From: JBBRHQ01 sp963720735
GTDB lineage: Bacteria > Actinomycetota > Thermoleophilia > Solirubrobacterales > 70-9
Assembly (NCBI GenBank): GCA_963720735.1
Contig: CAVRGL010000001.1
Span: forward strand, 186,001-250,000
Length of the DNA: 64,000 nucleotides
Direction of reading: 5' to 3'
The notes beneath the pieces were generated by a model. The model ran no database searches. It was not told the origin of the DNA and saw only the letters and a program-made list of their open reading frames with translations. Position numbers and translations under genes: made by a program. Below are positions 39,427 through 47,806 of the stretch, one piece after another; within the stretch, counting starts at the first letter, position 1, and each line of letters starts with the position of its first letter.

Positions 39427-42213
39427 CTAGGGAACCTCGCGCCCCAGCCAGCCGCGATAGAAGCCCTCGATGTCGGGGAGGAACTCGTGGACCACCGGGT
39501 AGCCGGGGGGGACCGCCTCGGTCTCCAGCAGGCGGCCCGAGACCGGGCAGTAGAACTCTCGCAGCTCCATCCACTCGGGATCGCAGTGGGCCATCCGCGG
39601 ATAGACCTCCTCGAGCAGCTCGTCGCTGTCACGCACCAGGATCGCGGCGCGCATCTTCCAGTTCCGATCGAAACGGCAGAAGTCGTGGCCGGCGTCGCTG
39701 CGGACCACCAGCTCGCCGTCCTCGGAGCGGCGCACGACGTTGATTCCCTCCCCGACCGGGAGCACGATCCGATCCTCGTAGGCGACGCGCTCCTGGAGCA
39801 CCGCGACCCACTTCTCGAAGCGATCGGGGTCCTTGTAGGCGGACTGGATCTCCTTCACCTCGGCCCGCGAGAGCCGCTCCTCGAGCAGGGCGGCGAGGGT
39901 CTCCGGCTCGAGCGTCGGCCCGGCCGCCCGGGGTTGTGAGACCTGCGCCACCTCGGAGCGGGCGAGGAAGGTCGCCGCCGACTCCTCCGGGCTGATCCTC
40001 CCCGGCTTGGCGCGCGCCTCCGCCGAGACCGTCGGGGTCTCGATCTCGTACTCGAAGTCCTCGGGGAGGTCCCAGAAGCCGCGGAACTCGGCCGCCCAGC
40101 GCTCGGAGAGCTTCATCGACTCCGCGTAGGCGACCTTCACCGGGTCGATCAGCCCGCCCTCGAGAACCCGGTCGCGCTGCTCTGCCCACCACTCCTCGGC
40201 GGGCCGGGCCCGCTCGAGACGGCGGGTGCGAGCGGCGTCGCGGTCGGAGACCGCGTAGACCGACTCGGCGAAGCGCGGCAGCAGGTGACCCTCTGCGACG
40301 TCGCGCTGCACGGCCTCCGGCGGTCGCTCGAGCGGGTCGCCGAGACCGGCGGCGCCCTTCATCACCGAGAGATAGAGGTCGCCGTCGGCGAACGGCTCCA
40401 GCAAGGTCCAGTTGTCGAGCTCCAGTTGCCGCTCGCCGCCGATCGCCATCAGCGCGGGATCGTCGAAGGGGCCGTCGGCGACCGGATAGGCCTCGCCCGA
40501 CTCGGCCAGCCGGCGCAGGTCGTTGCCCTTGATGTTGTGGATATAGGCCGTCGAGCCGGGGTAGCCGCCGAACAGCCCCTGCGAGGTGAACAGCCGGGTG
40601 GTCCCGAGGTTCTGGAGCTCCCAGAAGGGTGTGTTCCAGATCATCTGCAGTGACTCGAAGCTGGAGCCGCCGCGGTGGCGTCCGGGCCCCGCGGTGTTCG
40701 GCTTGATCCGGCGCGAGAGATAGACCATCGGGCAGATCAGCTCCCACATCTCGACGTCGCCCGCGTCGCCCTCCGGGTTGAACATCGCCGCGCATGTGTC
40801 GGTTCCGTCGAGGACGTACTTGGCCCCCATCCCCTGCGCCGCGATCTCGAAGTTCATGATCGCCGAGGAGTTCCCGTACTGGTCCACCCCGCCACCCTGG
40901 ATCACGTTTCCGGAGACGGAGTAGGGGGCGATCACCTCCTCGATGAAGCCGCGCGACTGCAGCGCCCGCGAGAGGGTGCGGGGATAGCCGGTGAAGGCCG
41001 GCTGCAGGAAAGCCCAGGCGATCCCGGTCGAGCCCTCGGCGTCACCCAGGTTGGAGATCGTCCCCTCGGGGAAATTGGTCTCGACCGCGTAGTAGGCGCC
41101 ATCGTTGACCTTGTCGTTGCAGATCAGGGTCTGGGTGAACATCACCCAGATCGCTCCCTGCATCCCCGAGGGCGTGCAGTTCATCGAGTGCCACCCCCAG
41201 GCGGAGGCGCCGTCCATGTCGAGTGCGTAGTCGCCGTCACCGCCGATTCGCACCTCGAAGGGCGCGTGCATGACGAAGTCGCGGCGCGCCCGCGCCGGCA
41301 GCTGCGGCTTGTCGGCGAAGGTCGTGTCCATGAAGGCGGCGGCGCGGTAGCGCCCGGGGACGGTCATCTCGCGGATGCGCGCCTTGAACGAGCGCCGGCC
41401 CTCCTCGATCACCTCGCGGCTGAACTGCTGGAAGCGATCGAGCCCCTCCTCCAGCACGACCCGCTCGATCGCGTCGCGGATCATGTGGCAGCCGGCGAGC
41501 CGGGTGCGCTCGTCGAGCAGGTAGTACATCGGCGCCCGGGTCTGCTTCTGGCAGCGCAGCAGGTGCCAGGCAGCGAGCTCGTCACCCTCGCCGATCTTCA
41601 TGCAGGGGAGGTCGATTCCGTCGTCGAGCCGGTTGGTCGGCCCCACCGGCACCCCGCCCGGGGTCGAGGCGCCGATGTCGAGCACGTGGGTGACGCCCCC
41701 AGCCCAGGCGATCAGCTCGCCCTCCCAGAAGATCGGCACAAAGGTCTGCACGTCGGCGTTGTGGACATCGCCGATCACCGGGTCGTTGTTGGAGAAGATG
41801 TCGCCGGGGCGGATCTTCGGGTTGTCCTCCCAGCCGTTTCGGACCATGAACTTGATCGCGTCCGACATCGTGTGGACGTGGACGATGATCCCGGTCGAGA
41901 GGGCGATCGAGTCCCCCTCCGGCGTGTAGAGGGCGAAGCAGAGCTCGCCCAGCTCGCGGACGATCGGCGAGGCGGAGATGTTGAGCGCGGTCTCGCGCGC
42001 GGAGACCAGCCCCCCGCGGAGTCTGGCGAAGAGCTTCTCGTAGCCGATCGGGTCGGCCTCCATCATCTCCAGCTCGGTGACCCCGCAGTAGTGCCCGGTC
42101 TCGGCGAAGAGCCGCTCCGAGGCGGCGAGCATCTCGTCGAGCCGGCGGCCGTCCCAGCCGATCCCCTCGGCCTCGCGGGGCTCGAGCCTGCGCGTCTCCT
42201 CGACGATCGGCAT
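39427..42213 (-). CDS. HyuB/acetone-carboxylase alpha-like subunit fused to a gamma-like C-terminal domain
   Basis: 928 aa. Residues ~25-640 are a hydantoinase B/acetone carboxylase alpha-type domain (LSTGIIVHVHTMSDAIKFMV, GDIFSNNDPVIGDVHNADVQ, PGRHRGGSSFESLQMIWNTP, GLFGGYPGSTAYIHNIKG). After a charged linker, residues ~800-928 resemble the small gamma subunit of acetone/acetophenone carboxylases (DFCRFDRNWKMRAAI, DPEWMELREFYCPVSG, EAVPPGYPVVHEFLPDIEG). Relatives have a Cys-x2-Cys there; here the second Cys is Ser. The matching HyuA is at 45560-47731. These complexes carboxylate ketones or hydrolyse cyclic amides with ATP; the actual substrate is unknown. Confidence 0.88.
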   Translation of the reverse strand: MPIVEETRRLEPREAEGIGWDGRRLDEMLAASERLFAETGHYCGVTELEMMEADPIGYEKLFARLRGGLVSARETALNISASPIVRELGELCFALYTPEGDSIALSTGIIVHVHTMSDAIKFMVRNGWEDNPKIRPGDIFSNNDPVIGDVHNADVQTFVPIFWEGELIAWAGGVTHVLDIGASTPGGVPVGPTNRLDDGIDLPCMKIGEGDELAAWHLLRCQKQTRAPMYYLLDERTRLAGCHMIRDAIERVVLEEGLDRFQQFSREVIEEGRRSFKARIREMTVPGRYRAAAFMDTTFADKPQLPARARRDFVMHAPFEVRIGGDGDYALDMDGASAWGWHSMNCTPSGMQGAIWVMFTQTLICNDKVNDGAYYAVETNFPEGTISNLGDAEGSTGIAWAFLQPAFTGYPRTLSRALQSRGFIEEVIAPYSVSGNVIQGGGVDQYGNSSAIMNFEIAAQGMGAKYVLDGTDTCAAMFNPEGDAGDVEMWELICPMVYLSRRIKPNTAGPGRHRGGSSFESLQMIWNTPFWELQNLGTTRLFTSQGLFGGYPGSTAYIHNIKGNDLRRLAESGEAYPVADGPFDDPALMAIGGERQLELDNWTLLEPFADGDLYLSVMKGAAGLGDPLERPPEAVQRDVAEGHLLPRFAESVYAVSDRDAARTRRLERARPAEEWWAEQRDRVLEGGLIDPVKVAYAESMKLSERWAAEFRGFWDLPEDFEYEIETPTVSAEARAKPGRISPEESAATFLARSEVAQVSQPRAAGPTLEPETLAALLEERLSRAEVKEIQSAYKDPDRFEKWVAVLQERVAYEDRIVLPVGEGINVVRRSEDGELVVRSDAGHDFCRFDRNWKMRAAILVRDSDELLEEVYPRMAHCDPEWMELREFYCPVSGRLLETEAVPPGYPVVHEFLPDIEGFYRGWLGREVP

Positions 42214-42302
42214 CGCTCAGCGGACTCTAACGCGGGGAAGTAGTCACACCAAAGCCTCGAACCGCGCGGCCTGAGCTAATCCGCCGGCGCGACCCTCCCC
42301 CG

Positions 42303-43250
42303 ATGAGCCGGGTGGGACCTTTCAAGCGCCAAATAGGCGCCTCAGAGGTCCCACGTCCGATCCGAAACGGCGACTTGGCTCAGCTTGCGACAAGACAGCA
42401 CGGAATCGTCAGCCATCGCCAGCTGATTGGACTGGGGATTGGGTCGGGGTCGATACGCCGAAGGCTCGAGGCAGGCCAATTGATCCCGATCCATGAGGGT
42501 GTGTATTCGGTGGGCCACGCCTCCCTAAGTGCCGAGGCGAGGATGATCGCCGCAGTGCTCGCCTGCGGAGTCGGTGCCGTCCTCTCGCACCGGAGCGCCG
42601 CCGAGCTTTGGGGTCTGCGCGCCTCCTCACCGACGGCGATCGACGTGACCGCGATCGGCCGCAGTCGTCACCGCCGGCCAGGGATCGTCGTGCACCGGCC
42701 GCGACGGTTCGACCCCGAGGACCGCGCCTCCCTTGACGGCCTCCCGATCACCACCATCGCGCGGACGCTGCTCGACCTTGCCGAGGTGATCCCGAGGCGG
42801 GAGCTGGCGAGGGCGATCGAACAGGCGGAGCTGATCGGCGTCTTCGACCTCCAGGCGATAGAGGAGCTGCTGGGGCGAAGTCGCGGCCGGCGTGGGCTGC
42901 GGCCGCTGCGATCCGAGCTGGCCAGGGTGCGCGAGATAACGCAGTCAGCCTTCACCCGTTCCGAGCTGGAGCGTGCGTTGCTCGAACTGTGCCGGGGCCA
43001 GCGCCTCCCTGCCCCCTCGATGAACATCTCGATCGAGGGTCTCGAGGTCGACGCCGTCTGGCACTCCGCCGGCCTGGCCGTGGAGATGGACGGCTTCGAG
43101 TACCACCGCACCGCCGCCGCCTTCGAGCGCGACCGCCGCCGTGACGAGATTCTCCAGCTCGCCGGTTACCGGGTTCTGCGCTTCACCTACCGGAGGCTGA
43201 AGACCGACCCCGACGGCGTCGCAAGAACCTTGCGCTCCATGCTGCACTGA
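42303..43250 (+). CDS. AbiEi-antitoxin-type HTH plus DUF559 (Vsr-like nuclease fold) protein
   Basis: 315 aa if started at ATG 42303, but that start lies before a 43-nt palindrome (42312-42354), so a later start is possible. Residues ~22-75 form an AbiEi-type winged helix (LAQLATRQHGIVSHRQLIGL, RRRLEAGQLIPIHEGVYSVG). The middle region (LSHRSAAELWGLR, GLPITTIARTLLDLAEVIP) is typical of type IV antitoxin-like proteins. The last ~85 residues are a DUF559 domain of the Vsr/very-short-patch endonuclease fold (VDAVWHSAGLAVEMDGFEYH, RDEILQLAGYRVLRFTYRRL). It is the only plus-strand gene in an otherwise minus-strand stretch and is flanked by palindromes. Confidence 0.85.
   Translation: MSRVGPFKRQIGASEVPRPIRNGDLAQLATRQHGIVSHRQLIGLGIGSGSIRRRLEAGQLIPIHEGVYSVGHASLSAEARMIAAVLACGVGAVLSHRSAAELWGLRASSPTAIDVTAIGRSRHRRPGIVVHRPRRFDPEDRASLDGLPITTIARTLLDLAEVIPRRELARAIEQAELIGVFDLQAIEELLGRSRGRRGLRPLRSELARVREITQSAFTRSELERALLELCRGQRLPAPSMNISIEGLEVDAVWHSAGLAVEMDGFEYHRTAAAFERDRRRDEILQLAGYRVLRFTYRRLKTDPDGVARTLRSMLH
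42312..42354. repeat. 43-nt palindromic element, left copy
   Basis: Outer stem GTGGGACCT/AGGTCCCAC (9 bp), a 5x5 internal loop, inner stem GCGCC/GGCGC and loop AAATA. It lies within the first codons of the AbiEi/DUF559 reading frame. A related copy of identical length is at 43289-43331. Confidence 0.85.
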
Positions 43251-43288
43251 TCTGAGCATTGGGGCGCATCACATGACGGCAGCCGGGG

Positions 43289-43331
43289 GTGGGACCTTTC
43301 AGCCGCCATATAGGCACTTGAAAGGTCCCAC
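43289..43331. repeat. 43-nt palindromic element, right copy
   Basis: Outer stem GTGGGACCTTTCA/TGAAAGGTCCCAC (13 bp, perfect) with an ATATA-centred loop. It shares the outer arms and GCCGGG/CGTC flanks with the left copy; about seven positions differ, mostly in the inner part, and pairing is kept. It lies 38 bp after the DUF559 stop and 30 bp before the convergent hydrolase stop, where it could also act as a terminator. Confidence 0.85.
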
Positions 43332-43361
43332 GTCGGCCGAGGGCTGGGTGGGCTGGGCCGC

Positions 43362-44258
43362 TCAGGCGGGCTGGGCGGCGCCGGCGTTGGCGCTGATCTT
43401 CTCGGCGAAGGAGCCCCAGAGGGCCGGCGGGAGGTCGTGGCCCATGCCGGCGATCACCTCGAGGCGGGCGCCCGGGATCGCGCGGGCGGTCGCCTCCCCG
43501 CCGCTCAGCGAGATCAGCGGGTCCTCGGCCCCGTGCATGACCAGCGCCGGCAAGTCCAGCCGGCCGAGAGCCTCGGTGCGGTCGGCGGCGGTGGTGGTCG
43601 CGTGCAGCTGGCGGGCGATTCCCTCCGGATAGTGGCTGCGGTCATAGCAGCGACGGCCGAGCTCGCGCAGTCGCTCCTCATCGGGCGGATAACCCGGTGA
43701 GCCGAGCACGCGGGCGATCCGCACCGAGGCATCTCCGTAGCCCTCCCGGGTCGGCTCCGGCGGCTGGCCCAGCGTCGCGATCGCGGCTGGAGTCGGCCGT
43801 CCGACCGCGGGGTCGCCGGTCGTCGACATGATCGAGCAGAGCGAGGCCACCCGCTCGGGCGCCGTTGTCGCGACGATCTGGGAGATCATCCCTCCCATCG
43901 AGGCGCCGACCACGTGGGCCCGCTCGATCTCGAGGTGGTCGAGCAATCCGATCGTGTCCGCCGCCATCTCCTCCAGGCCGTAGGCGGGGGTGCCGCCGCC
44001 GACGAACATCTCAGGCCCCGGGACCGGCGCGTCGGTCAGCTTCGTCGAGTGCCCGACGTCGCGGTTGTCGAAGCGAATCACCCGGTGACCGCGCTCGGCG
44101 AGCATTCCGCAGAACACCTCGTCCCAATGGATCATCTGGCAGGCGAGGCCCATCACCAGCAGCAGCGGCGGCGCGCCGCTGCCCTCGCCGATCTCCTGGT
44201 AGGCGATCTCGATCCCGTTCGCGGGTGCGACCTTCTCCTCGCCGATCGCCGGCGCCAT
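43362..44258 (-). CDS. Alpha/beta hydrolase
   Basis: 298 aa. Oxyanion region LLLVMGLACQMIHWDE, nucleophile elbow GASMGGMISQ, acid-residue region LPALVMHGAEDPLISLSGG, and catalytic His in EVIAGMGHDLPPAL give a full Ser-Asp-His set. RFDNRDVGHSTK is typical of the enol-lactonase/aromatic-ring-fission-type subgroup. No signal peptide is present. It follows the next hydrolase by three bases and is clearly a paralogue of it. It lies between hyuA-like and hyuB-like genes and may process an ester or lactone of the same pathway; the substrate is not evident. Confidence 0.9.
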   Translation of the reverse strand: MAPAIGEEKVAPANGIEIAYQEIGEGSGAPPLLLVMGLACQMIHWDEVFCGMLAERGHRVIRFDNRDVGHSTKLTDAPVPGPEMFVGGGTPAYGLEEMAADTIGLLDHLEIERAHVVGASMGGMISQIVATTAPERVASLCSIMSTTGDPAVGRPTPAAIATLGQPPEPTREGYGDASVRIARVLGSPGYPPDEERLRELGRRCYDRSHYPEGIARQLHATTTAADRTEALGRLDLPALVMHGAEDPLISLSGGEATARAIPGARLEVIAGMGHDLPPALWGSFAEKISANAGAAQPA

Positions 44259-44261
44259 GCC

Positions 44262-45212
44262 TCAGGCCCCGGCCGGGACGACCTGCCGGGCCCGTCTTGC
44301 GTTCGAGTCGAGCGCCTCGACTATCCCCGGCCAGAAGGCCGGCGGCAGGTCGTGCCCCATCCCCGGGACGACCTTCAGCCGGGCCCCCGGGATGGCGCGC
44401 GCCGTGGCCCTCCCCGCCGCGGGGCGGATCAGCGGGTCGAGAGCGCCGTGGATCACCAGGGCCGGGAGCTGCAGCCGGTGAAGCGCCCGGGTGCGGTTTC
44501 CGGAGCAGTTGATCGCGTGCAGCTGGCGGGCCACCCCGTCGGGGCAGAAGCAGCGCTCATAGGAGGCCTGGATCAGCACCCGGAAGGAGTCGTCATCCAT
44601 GCGCTGGCCGGGGGAGCCGATCACATCGAAGGTGCGCGTGGCCAGGCGCATGTAGGCCTCGGCGTCCGCCGGCGGCTTCGCCATCAGCATCGCCATCGCC
44701 TTCCACTTCGGCCAGCGAAGCCAGCGGCTGCCGGTCGTCGACATGATCGAAGCCATCGACCCGACCCGGCCCGGATGCCTGATCGCGATCTCCTGGGAGA
44801 TCATCCCGCCCATCGAGACTCCGGCCACGTGGGCTCGCTCGATCCCGAGATGGTCGAGCAGGGCGATCGAGTCGGCGGCCATGTCGGAGAGCAGGTAGGG
44901 CGGGTGGCCGGTCCCGGAGATCATCGCCGCGCGGCTCGGCACCCCGGCGCGGTCGAACTTCGTGCTGTGCCCGGCGTCGCGGTTGTCGAAGCGGATCACC
45001 CGGTAGCCGCGCTCGGTGAGCAGGCCGCAGAAGCGCTCGTCCCAGGCGATCATCTGCATCCCCAGCCCCATCACCAGGAGCAGCGGCTCCCCGCCCGGAT
45101 CACCGAACTCGTCGTAGGCGATCTCGATCCCGTTGACGGCGACGCGGCGCTCGCGCTGCTCGAGCGAGGCCAGCAGCTCCTCCGCGCTCTGGAGTCCGAC
45201 CGCTTCGCTCAC
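44262..45212 (-). CDS. Alpha/beta hydrolase (tandem paralogue)
   Basis: 316 aa from GTG 45212. PLLLVMGLGMQMIAWDERFC, RFDNRDAGHSTKFD, elbow GVSMGGMISQEIAI, LPALVIHGALDPLIRPAAG and VVPGMGHDLPPAFW align closely with the gene at 43362, so the pair is a tandem duplication with conserved catalytic residues. It has a ~20-residue N-terminal extension absent from the paralogue. Cytoplasmic. It probably shares an operon with the paralogue and perhaps with the HyuA-like gene upstream. Confidence 0.9.
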   Translation of the reverse strand: MSEAVGLQSAEELLASLEQRERRVAVNGIEIAYDEFGDPGGEPLLLVMGLGMQMIAWDERFCGLLTERGYRVIRFDNRDAGHSTKFDRAGVPSRAAMISGTGHPPYLLSDMAADSIALLDHLGIERAHVAGVSMGGMISQEIAIRHPGRVGSMASIMSTTGSRWLRWPKWKAMAMLMAKPPADAEAYMRLATRTFDVIGSPGQRMDDDSFRVLIQASYERCFCPDGVARQLHAINCSGNRTRALHRLQLPALVIHGALDPLIRPAAGRATARAIPGARLKVVPGMGHDLPPAFWPGIVEALDSNARRARQVVPAGA

Positions 45213-45240
45213 CCCGGGGACTTTACTTGGCGCAGGTGGC

Positions 45241-45402
45241 TCAGACGGGGCGGCCGGCCGCGGTCACGGGGATGGGCCGAGGCCTCGGCGCGCCCGCGGG
45301 GCGCTCCCAGACAACCCAGGTGCGCTTGCCTGCCCGGCCGGCGGCGCCGGCCTTGCGGCTCAGGTGGTCGGTCTCGATTGCGGCGATCACGAAGCGGGTC
45401 AT
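45241..45402 (-). CDS. Small unrecognised protein (53 aa)
   Basis: ATG 45402 is preceded by GAGGAGAGACTC, a good ribosome site. The product begins MTRFVIAAIETDHLSRKAG and is basic and Pro/Arg-rich at its end, with an aromatic core TWVVWERP. It has no signal or membrane segment. It fits the operon spacing (28 bp before the hydrolase gene). The family is not recognised, and coding status rests on the ribosome site and position. Confidence 0.4.
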   Translation of the reverse strand: MTRFVIAAIETDHLSRKAGAAGRAGKRTWVVWERPAGAPRPRPIPVTAAGRPV

Positions 45403-45559
45403 GAGTCTCTCCTCGGTCAGTGGGCTGAATCCCATGTCCCGAGTCTCGGAGAGCCCACCCGGCCCGGCCAGAGGCCGCAGGTCTGGACTTGGCGTGCCCC
45501 GGGGGTGGGCCCGATCACACCCAGGTCGCAACCGGCGGGCAGCGCCCGGCGCCCGCGGA

Positions 45560-47731
45560 TCAGCTCTGGGCGCCGCTCAGGTGAAAGATCTGATGCCGAT
45601 CGAGTCGGGCCGAGCGGCCCGGCGGAATCGCGAAGGTCGTCGCGACCGACTCGACGATCGCCGGCCCCTTGATCTGGTTGCCGGCAGAGATCTCCGAGAG
45701 CTCGTAGACATCGGTCTGCGCCGGTTCGGACCCGGAGCCGGGGCGCTGCCACCAGACCCGGCGGCTCGCCTTGGTCGGCGGATCGCCTGGCGCCTCGGCC
45801 TGGTCGGGGAGAGCCGGCTTCTCGACCTCGACCGAGCCGAGCACGATCGCGTGGGTGATCAGGTAGCCCAGCTCCGGGGAGCGCGCCGAGCGTGCGAAGA
45901 CCTTCCCGTATGCCTCCTCGAACACCGCGATCAGGTCATCGACCTCCGACGCTTCCTCGATCTGATCGTGCGGGGAGACGATCTCGATGTCGTTGAGCTG
46001 TCCGTAGTACTGCATGCGGACCGCGTGGGTGAAGGTGATCTGCCCTGGCTCGATCCCTGATTTGGCGAACTCCTCCCGGACCCGCTCCTCGAGGCCCTGC
46101 CAGTAGCCGGCGACCATCATCCCGACCCCCGCCTTCTCGAGCTCGTCCTGATCGGGCGCGATCGGCATGTCGATCGTCTGGTCGTAGCGGTACTCGAACG
46201 GCGCACAAGCGCAGCCGTAAGCGCTGAACCCGGCCGCCCACGCCGGCACCAGCACATCGCGATAAGGGACTCCTTCGGTGTAGCCCGCGACGTGCAGCGG
46301 CCCGCCGCCGCCGTAGCAGAGCAAGGCGTAGTCGGCGGGGGAATAGCCCTTGCCGAGTATCCGCCCGACCGCCTCGTTCTTGAGCGTCTGCTCGAAGAGC
46401 TCGATCACGCCGGCCGCCGCCTGCTCAACCTCGAGTCCCAGCGGCTCGGCGACCTGCCTTTCGACAGCTGAGCGGGCGCGCTCGGGGTCGAGCTCGACGT
46501 CGCCGCCGAGGAAGTAGTCGGGGTTGACCCGTCCGAGAACCAGGTTGAGGTCGGTCACCGAGACCGTCTCCAACCCTCCCTCCGGCCAGCAGACGCCGAT
46601 CCGTGAGCCGGCCGAGTCCGGCCCGAGCTCGGGCCGGTTGGAGTTCGGGTTGACGCGGACGAAGGAGCCGGTGCCGGCGCCGATCGAGTCGATCTTGACC
46701 AGCGGCATCGCCAGCAGGAAGCGGGCGACGTCCGGGGTCTGGGTGATCTCAAATCGGCCGTCGGTGATCAGCGCGATGTCAAAGGAGGTCCCGCCGATGT
46801 CGGTGCAGAGCACGTTCGGCAGGTCCATCACCCCGGCGAGCTGGCTGCCGCCGACGACCCCCCCGATCGGCCCCGAGACCAGCGTCCTCGCCAGCTCCCT
46901 CGCCTCAATCGAGATCGTGCCCCCATGCGAGGCCATCACGCGCAGCTCGAAGCCGGCGCCCGCACGCTTGGTCATCTCGCGCACCGCCTGCAGCGTCCCT
47001 CGCGAGGGCTCGGCGGCGTAGGCCTCGATCAGGGTCGAGTTGAGCCGCGGCAGGTCGCGGCGCATCGGGTAGAGCTGGGAGGAGACGAACACCGGCACCT
47101 CACCGTCGAGCCCGCGCTTCGCCTTCTCCTCCTCGACGATCTCGGCGACCCGCAGCTCGTGCTCGGCGCTCCGATAGCTGAACAGCAGCGAGATGCAGAT
47201 GCCCTCGACCCCGTCGGCGAGCAGCTCGGCGGCGGCCTGCCGCGCGTCCTCCTCGCGCAGCGGCAACACCTCCGTGCCGAGCACGTCGATGCGGCCGCGC
47301 ACTCCCTTCATTCGCTCGCGCGGGACCAGCGGCTCGTTGTGGAAATGGGTGGCGAGGTGGAGCCGGTCCGAGTAGGAATAGCCGAGGTAGGTCTGGATCC
47401 CGCGCTCGATCCGCAGGTAGTCCTCCTGCCCGGCGGTGACGATCGCGCCGATCCGCAGCCCCTGGCGCGAGAGCAGCCGGTTGAGCATCGCGGTTCCGCT
47501 GAAGATGCCCGAGACGATGCTCGGGAAGGAGCGCTCCGGGGTCGAGCCCCACTGCTCGAGGGCGTCCTCGGATGAGCGCATGAAGCCAACCGACTCGTCC
47601 TCCGGCGTGGTCTGCGCCTTGCCGACCACGAAGTCGCCGGCGCGATCGACGATGAAGGTGTCGGTCATCGTCCCGCCGGCGTCGATCGCAAGCACCCGCG
47701 GATCGCGGCTCTCGCTGGGCTCTGGGGCCAT
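45560..47731 (-). CDS. Hydantoinase A/acetone carboxylase beta-like ATPase subunit
   Basis: 723 aa. An N-terminal actin-like ATPase has phosphate loops VLAIDAGGTMTDTFIVD and VLCTDIGGTSFDIALITD. GTGSFVRVNPNSNRPELGPD, GKGYSPADYALLCYGGGGPL and the C-terminal beta-rich part are typical of HyuA/acetone carboxylase beta. The partner HyuB-gamma fusion is at 39427, 3.3 kb downstream on the same strand. In characterised systems this subunit phosphorylates the substrate (an enol or a carboxylate) for the alpha subunit. The order hyuA, small ORF, two hydrolases, hyuB is interrupted only by the opposite-strand DUF559 gene. Confidence 0.92.
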   Translation of the reverse strand: MAPEPSESRDPRVLAIDAGGTMTDTFIVDRAGDFVVGKAQTTPEDESVGFMRSSEDALEQWGSTPERSFPSIVSGIFSGTAMLNRLLSRQGLRIGAIVTAGQEDYLRIERGIQTYLGYSYSDRLHLATHFHNEPLVPRERMKGVRGRIDVLGTEVLPLREEDARQAAAELLADGVEGICISLLFSYRSAEHELRVAEIVEEEKAKRGLDGEVPVFVSSQLYPMRRDLPRLNSTLIEAYAAEPSRGTLQAVREMTKRAGAGFELRVMASHGGTISIEARELARTLVSGPIGGVVGGSQLAGVMDLPNVLCTDIGGTSFDIALITDGRFEITQTPDVARFLLAMPLVKIDSIGAGTGSFVRVNPNSNRPELGPDSAGSRIGVCWPEGGLETVSVTDLNLVLGRVNPDYFLGGDVELDPERARSAVERQVAEPLGLEVEQAAAGVIELFEQTLKNEAVGRILGKGYSPADYALLCYGGGGPLHVAGYTEGVPYRDVLVPAWAAGFSAYGCACAPFEYRYDQTIDMPIAPDQDELEKAGVGMMVAGYWQGLEERVREEFAKSGIEPGQITFTHAVRMQYYGQLNDIEIVSPHDQIEEASEVDDLIAVFEEAYGKVFARSARSPELGYLITHAIVLGSVEVEKPALPDQAEAPGDPPTKASRRVWWQRPGSGSEPAQTDVYELSEISAGNQIKGPAIVESVATTFAIPPGRSARLDRHQIFHLSGAQS

Positions 47732-47806
47732 CGCGCCGCGAGTCTATCCCGCCTTCGCGCCAGCGCCGGCGGGGCTCCGGTTGCTCCGAAGGCATAGTTT
47801 GGTGCG

